Assembly: GCA_039030075.1 (NCBI GenBank)
Contig: JBCCEW010000005.1
Location: 186,001-250,000 of the forward strand
Direction: 5' to 3'
DNA from: Myxococcota bacterium
GTDB taxonomy: Bacteria > Myxococcota_A > UBA9160 > SMWR01
DNA length: 64,000 nucleotides
This document shows, piece after piece, positions 62,370-64,000 of the stretch (the first letter of the stretch is position 1; every line of letters starts with the position of its first letter). Position numbers and translations under genes: made by a program. The notes under the pieces are model-generated. The model worked only from the letters and a program-made list of their open reading frames with translations. It was not told the DNA's origin and did not search any database.

Positions 62370-63013
62370 CGCTGACGCATCCCCTGCTCGAGGACGCCGG
62401 CATCGCCCACGGCTTCGGGACCCGCACGAGCGAAGCGCCGCGCGACACGGTGCGACCGCGCCAGGTGCACGGCCGTGCGGTCGTCTCGGCGACGGCGTGC
62501 GCGGCGGCCGAAGTCGAAGCCGACGCCGTCTTCGCCAGAGCGGGCGACCCGGCCGTGGCCGTGGTGACCGCCGACTGTGTTCCGATCCTGGTGTCGGACG
62601 CCGAGGGCGGCACGGTGGCGGCGATCCATGCGGGTTGGCGCGGTCTCGCGTCCGGCGTGATCGAAGCAGGGCTCGCGGCTCTGGGCGCATCCACGACATC
62701 GCTGCGCGCCGTCGTGGGTCCGCACATCGGGCCGTGTTGCTACGAAGTCGACGCGCCCGTTCTCGACGCGCTGCGTCCCCGCGACCCCGACGCCCTGACC
62801 GCGGCCTGCCGCGAGAGCCGGCCCGAACACTGGTGGCTCGATCTCGGGGTATTGGCGAACGCTGCGCTCGGAGCGGCCGGGATCCCGACTGTGGCTCGCG
62901 GCCGAGTGCCGGATGCGTGTACGTCGTGTGACACCGAGCGGTTCCACTCCTATCGCCGTGATGGACCGCGTTCGGGCCGCCTCGTGCACTGGATCCAGCC
63001 CCGCTCCGCTTGA
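62366..63013 (+). CDS. pgeF: Peptidoglycan editing factor PgeF (YfiH/LACC1 family)
   Basis: A 215-residue protein with the DUF152/YfiH markers QVHG, VTADCVPILVSD, AAIHAGWRG, VVGPHIGPCCYEVD and CTSCDTERFHSYRRDG. The cysteine and histidines at these sites hold the active centre. The family removes wrongly placed L-serine from UDP-MurNAc and also acts as a purine nucleoside phosphorylase in some members. GTG start, translationally coupled to rluD, a common neighbour. Confidence 0.93.
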   Translation: MTLTHPLLEDAGIAHGFGTRTSEAPRDTVRPRQVHGRAVVSATACAAAEVEADAVFARAGDPAVAVVTADCVPILVSDAEGGTVAAIHAGWRGLASGVIEAGLAALGASTTSLRAVVGPHIGPCCYEVDAPVLDALRPRDPDALTAACRESRPEHWWLDLGVLANAALGAAGIPTVARGRVPDACTSCDTERFHSYRRDGPRSGRLVHWIQPRSA

Positions 63014-63080
63014 CACCCTCGGGGCGTGGGCATAGCCTGGCTTCCGTCGGCCCCGACGGCGCTTCTCTGCGCCCCCGACG

Positions 63081-63122
63081 CCCCATTTCCTTCCTCCCCT
63101 TCGATCCCTGCTCCTCCCTCGC
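63081..63122 (+). promoter_or_regulatory. C-rich, G-poor tract in the rho leader (rut-like)
   Basis: This 42-base run contains 24 C, 13 T, 2 A and 3 G, a strong departure from the local G content. It is about 96 bases before the rho start codon. Rho binds C-rich unstructured RNA, and E. coli rho is known to attenuate its own leader. A similar role here is inferred. Confidence 0.5.
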
Positions 63123-63217
63123 GGTCGCGATCGTTTCCGATAGAACGGCCAGCGACCTCGCGGTGTTCCCCCAACCCGCACCGTCACGACTCCGTCGTGC
63201 ACGCTCAGGATTCGCCT

Positions 63218-64000
63218 GTGAGCACTGGGCAACCCCAGGACCCGGACACTCCCGTCGTGCGGCGTCGACGTGCGCGCACCGATCGCAGCGGCACCGACGC
63301 GGAATCGAGCGACTCGACGCCGATCGCGGTTGCGTCGAACGGAGCTACCGCGTCCGACGGTGAACTCCACGTGCGCGCCTTGAAGGCCCAGTCGATGCAG
63401 GCCCTCACCGCGTTGGCCGAGACCCTCGACGTCGAGAACGCGGCTGGCCTTCGCAAGCAGGACCTGATCTTCGCCATCCTGAAGGCCCAGGCCGCGCGTG
63501 GGGGGCGGGTCTACGCCGAAGGGGTGCTCGAGACCCTGCCCGATGGCTTCGGCTTCCTGCGCGCACCCGATCAGAACTACCTGGCGGGGCCCGACGACAT
63601 CTACGTGTCACCGTCCCAGATTCGGCGCTTCAACCTGCGCACCGGTGACACCGTCGTCGGTCAGGTGCGGCCACCGAAGGAGGGCGAGCGCTACTTCGCC
63701 CTGCTCAAGGTCGATGAGATCAACTTCGAATCGCCGGACGCCGCGAAGCAGAAGATCCTCTTCGACAATCTCACGCCCCTCTATGCCGAGGAGAAGTTCA
63801 GGCTCGAGTCGGAATCGGGCGGCATGACCACCCGAGTCATCGATCTGATCGCGCCGATCGGCAAAGGCCAGCGCGCTTTGATCACCTCGCCGCCGAAGGC
63901 GGGGAAGACGATGGTCCTGAAGGACATCGCCAACGCGATCACCGAGAACCACCCGGAGGTCTACCTGATCGTGCTGCTCATCGACGAGCGGCCCGAAGAG
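63218..64000 (+). CDS. rho: Transcription termination factor Rho (N-terminal part)
   Basis: The gene is cut by the right edge; 261 residues are visible. GTG start with AGGA seven bases before. A charged, low-complexity N-terminal segment (about 1-48) precedes the Rho N-domain ([32 protein letters not shown]), then the cold-shock-like RNA-binding domain ([41 protein letters not shown]) and the start of the ATPase with the P-loop PPKAGKTM. It ends the transcripts it loads on. The 204-base gap before it holds the C-rich tract. Confidence 0.96.
   Translation, partial: MSTGQPQDPDTPVVRRRRARTDRSGTDAESSDSTPIAVASNGATASDGELHVRALKAQSMQALTALAETLDVENAAGLRKQDLIFAILKAQAARGGRVYAEGVLETLPDGFGFLRAPDQNYLAGPDDIYVSPSQIRRFNLRTGDTVVGQVRPPKEGERYFALLKVDEINFESPDAAKQKILFDNLTPLYAEEKFRLESESGGMTTRVIDLIAPIGKGQRALITSPPKAGKTMVLKDIANAITENHPEVYLIVLLIDERPEE

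Overview
The window is about 64 kb of very GC-rich chromosome from a Gram-negative bacterium. An outer-membrane porin, an LptM-like lipoprotein, signal peptidase II, Tat translocase and an AlgI/AlgJ-like acetylation pair show a double membrane. Consensus sigma-54 promoters, the dense gene packing and gene orders such as rng-rplU-rpmA-obg-proB-proA-nadD-rsfS and argH-lptM-dapF-dapA-dapB suggest a deltaproteobacteria-like lineage (Myxococcota, Desulfobacterota or Binatota in the broad sense). This is inference and no species can be named. GTG and TTG starts are common. I found no tRNA, rRNA, CRISPR array, transposase or phage gene, so this reads as core chromosome with unusual regulatory genes mixed in.

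Layout. 1-5.1 kb: a gene remnant, a small protein, a DUF4349 lipoprotein, then the nitrogen module glnK-amtB (minus) divergent from a beta-barrel porin (plus); both sides carry sigma-54 promoter matches. 5.3-9.9 kb (minus): a Fis-like DNA-binding protein and the operon argH-lptM-dapF-dapA-dapB. 10-13.1 kb: a class A penicillin-binding protein and lspA. 13.1-14.0 kb: a 914-base stretch with no convincing gene but a good promoter and several hairpins. 14.0-21.8 kb: an IclR regulator, malic enzyme, a two-subunit biotin-dependent acyl-CoA carboxylase and a nucleoside hydrolase. 21.8-26.1 kb: a 1105-residue membrane ATPase directly followed by an MscS-type channel. 26.1-33.7 kb: nudC, a thioesterase-like gene, an AlgJ-like/AlgI-like pair, tatB-tatC and an Old Yellow Enzyme family oxidoreductase.

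33.9-49.4 kb: a three-part pseudo-regulator (receiver-like, NtrC-like AAA+ and kinase-like, each lacking key residues) behind a consensus sigma-54 promoter; a tandem ThyX-like protein; a GNAT protein, an aminotransferase, an M23 peptidase and gshA; a response regulator with a six-helix membrane protein; grxC-trxB; a PAS-HisKA-receiver protein without an ATPase domain; and comF. 49.5-57.2 kb: a DUF6356-like gene and the ribosome/GTPase/proline/NAD operon on the minus strand. 57.6-64 kb: selA, an HNH endonuclease, a ParA/MinD-like ATPase paired with a J-domain/RodZ-type HTH protein, rluD, pgeF and the start of rho, whose leader has a C-rich, G-poor tract.

Main themes. First, three strong and one puzzling sigma-54 promoter matches lie in the window, two flanking the nitrogen module and one driving the degenerate NtrC/NtrB-like fusion. 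Second, an ATPase-plus-MscS pair looks like an ATP-controlled or NTP-sensing channel. Third, the 13.1-14.0 kb stretch may encode an RNA; one hairpin presents the anti-Shine-Dalgarno sequence in its loop.
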